Part shown: positions 6,045 through 6,648 of the stretch, piece by piece
Position numbering within the stretch: position 1 is the first letter of the stretch
How the letters are laid out: each line of letters begins with the position of its first letter
Assembly (NCBI GenBank): GCA_002401295.1
Contig: NVSR01000054.1
Coordinates: 1-6,648 of the forward strand
DNA: 6,648 bases
Direction: 5' to 3'
Origin: SAR324 cluster bacterium
GTDB taxonomy: Bacteria; SAR324; XYD2-FULL-50-16
Notes under the pieces: model-generated
The model's database searches: none
What the model was told of the DNA's origin: nothing
What the model saw: only the letters and a program-made list of their open reading frames with translations
Translations under genes and position numbers: made by a program

Positions 6045-6097
6045 GCATAACAAGCGCATCAAAGACGACGCTCGCGCCCTTTATGCTGGCGTTATAA
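6045..6097 (+). other. attC site after the rlmF cassette
   Basis: GCATAAC (6045-6051) and GTTATAA (6091-6097) are core boxes, 53 bp overall. Inside, GCATCAAAG (6056-6064) faces CCTTTATGC (6078-6086): GCAT/ATGC and AA/TT pair around unpaired bases, as expected for extrahelical bases of attC. The outer AAGC (6053-6056) can pair with GCTGGCG. The last base of the right box (A instead of a pyrimidine) departs from the consensus. Confidence 0.75.
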
Positions 6098-6116
6098 TTT
6101 TTTTCTGGATAAAAAA

Positions 6117-6497
6117 ATGATCTCAGTATCAGCATTCATTTTTAACTTTTTTGCAGCTGTGGTTGTAATTTTTCAACTGTTGCTGGCTTTGGGACAGCCT
6201 TGGGGAAGTTTGGCTATGGGAGGTAAATACCCTGGAAAATTTCCTCCACTCATTCGTTTTTTAGCTGTTATTCAAGGTGCATTGATGGCATTCATGGGCG
6301 TCATAGTTTCAATAAGAGCTGGATTGATTTTTCCGGAATGGTTTGATATTTCAAAAAAAATTATCTGGGTTGTCGTTGCTTTTAACGTTTTGAGTGTGAT
6401 TGGGAATCTTGCAACATCCAGTAAATGGGAACGTATTATTGGTGCTCCTGTTTCAATTATCTTATTAGGTTGTAGTATCTTTTTAGCTGCAGGTTAA
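6117..6497 (+). CDS. Four-helix integral membrane protein of unknown function
   Basis: The 126-residue protein has four hydrophobic segments (about residues 5-27, 45-70, 81-101 and 106-125) and little else, so it lies in the inner membrane. After the first helix comes the conserved loop GQPWGSLAMGGKYPGKFPP. Together with a third-helix pattern like WVVVAFNVLSVIGN and the closing W-E-R and A-P-V motif, this resembles a widespread, unnamed family of small membrane proteins. No catalytic or transport residues can be named. A GGAT lies seven bases before the ATG, and the gene begins 19 bases after one attC and ends 19 bases before the next candidate, a compact cassette. Expression must come from upstream or from a promoter overlapping the attC, as I see no clear promoter between 6098 and 6116. 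Confidence 0.8.
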   Translation: MISVSAFIFNFFAAVVVIFQLLLALGQPWGSLAMGGKYPGKFPPLIRFLAVIQGALMAFMGVIVSIRAGLIFPEWFDISKKIIWVVVAFNVLSVIGNLATSSKWERIIGAPVSIILLGCSIFLAAG

Positions 6498-6516
6498 ATC
6501 TTAAAATAATCGTTGA

Positions 6517-6648
6517 ATATAACAAAACACTGCATGCGGAACACACTCGCGCAATGGTCAAACAGAGCTGGTTGTACCGAATCGGATTATCTTAAACATC
6601 AATGATCAGCTGTGTGACAGCTGTCACACAGCTGAATTTCGCGTTAGA
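6517..6648 (+). other. Probable attC site reaching the window edge
   Basis: The right edge reads GCGTTAGA (6641-6648), a standard attC right core box cut by the window end. Two left limits are possible. ATATAAC with AA (6517-6525) would give a long site of over 130 bp, like the Vibrio-type repeats. TCTTAAAC (6590-6597) would give about 60 bp, centred exactly on the 30-bp palindrome. It follows the membrane protein gene by 19 bases, as expected for a cassette. Confidence 0.5.
6606..6635. repeat. Perfect 30-bp palindrome
   Basis: The two 15-base arms meet at 6620/6621 and are perfectly complementary without a loop; the left arm is TCAGCTGTGTGACAG. CAGCTG occurs three times in it. It may be the variable hairpin of an attC site, or a binding site for a dimeric regulator (the half-site TGTGTGACAG resembles Crp/Fnr-like palindromes only loosely). 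No T-run follows, so it is not a typical terminator. Confidence 0.9.

Overview
The window reads best as part of an integron-type gene-cassette array with some more ordinary flanking DNA on its left. Base composition is moderate to AT-rich. The cargo (RlmF-type rRNA methyltransferase, CspA-like protein, DinB-family protein, small membrane protein) and the attC-type sites suggest a proteobacterium, possibly gammaproteobacterial or from an environmental metagenome. I cannot name a genus from the sequence. No integrase gene is visible.

Left part (1-2500). A leftward gene begins at base 13 and runs out of the window. It has a near-perfect ribosome binding site, and its upstream region carries nine perfect copies of a 9-bp repeat. 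About 300 bases later comes a rightward gene for an RlmM-like 2'-O-ribose methyltransferase with a complete K-D-K-E tetrad (426-1394). A leftward carboxylesterase/phospholipase-type alpha/beta hydrolase follows (1462-2121). I found no convincing attC site between these genes, so whether they belong to the array is open.

Right part (about 2500-6648). Several sites look like attC recombination sites in one orientation: 3160-3642 (interrupted), 4263-4318, 4868-4959, 6045-6097 and one ending at the window edge, with a weaker candidate at 2499-2543. Each separates a single-gene unit: a cold-shock protein; an exported protein whose signal peptide is split by a one-base shift in a T7 run; a DinB-family metal-binding protein; RlmF (23S rRNA m6A1618 methyltransferase) lying antisense in its cassette; and a four-helix membrane protein. 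If cleavage is at G^TT, the four fully bounded cassettes are about 676, 641, 1138 and 552 bp.

The most striking element is at 3166-3570 on the minus strand: a 405-nt relic of a group IIC-type intron sitting inside the first core box of an attC site. Removing it restores a continuous attC of 78 bp. It keeps a recognisable 5' end, part of domain I, about 30 codons of reverse transcriptase and a domain VI-like 3' end. It has lost most of the reverse transcriptase and, apparently, the tip of catalytic domain V.

Together the right-hand units look like independent cargo brought together by site-specific recombination rather than an operon. Several appear to carry their own promoters, which is common for cassettes far from the integron promoter or in reverse orientation.
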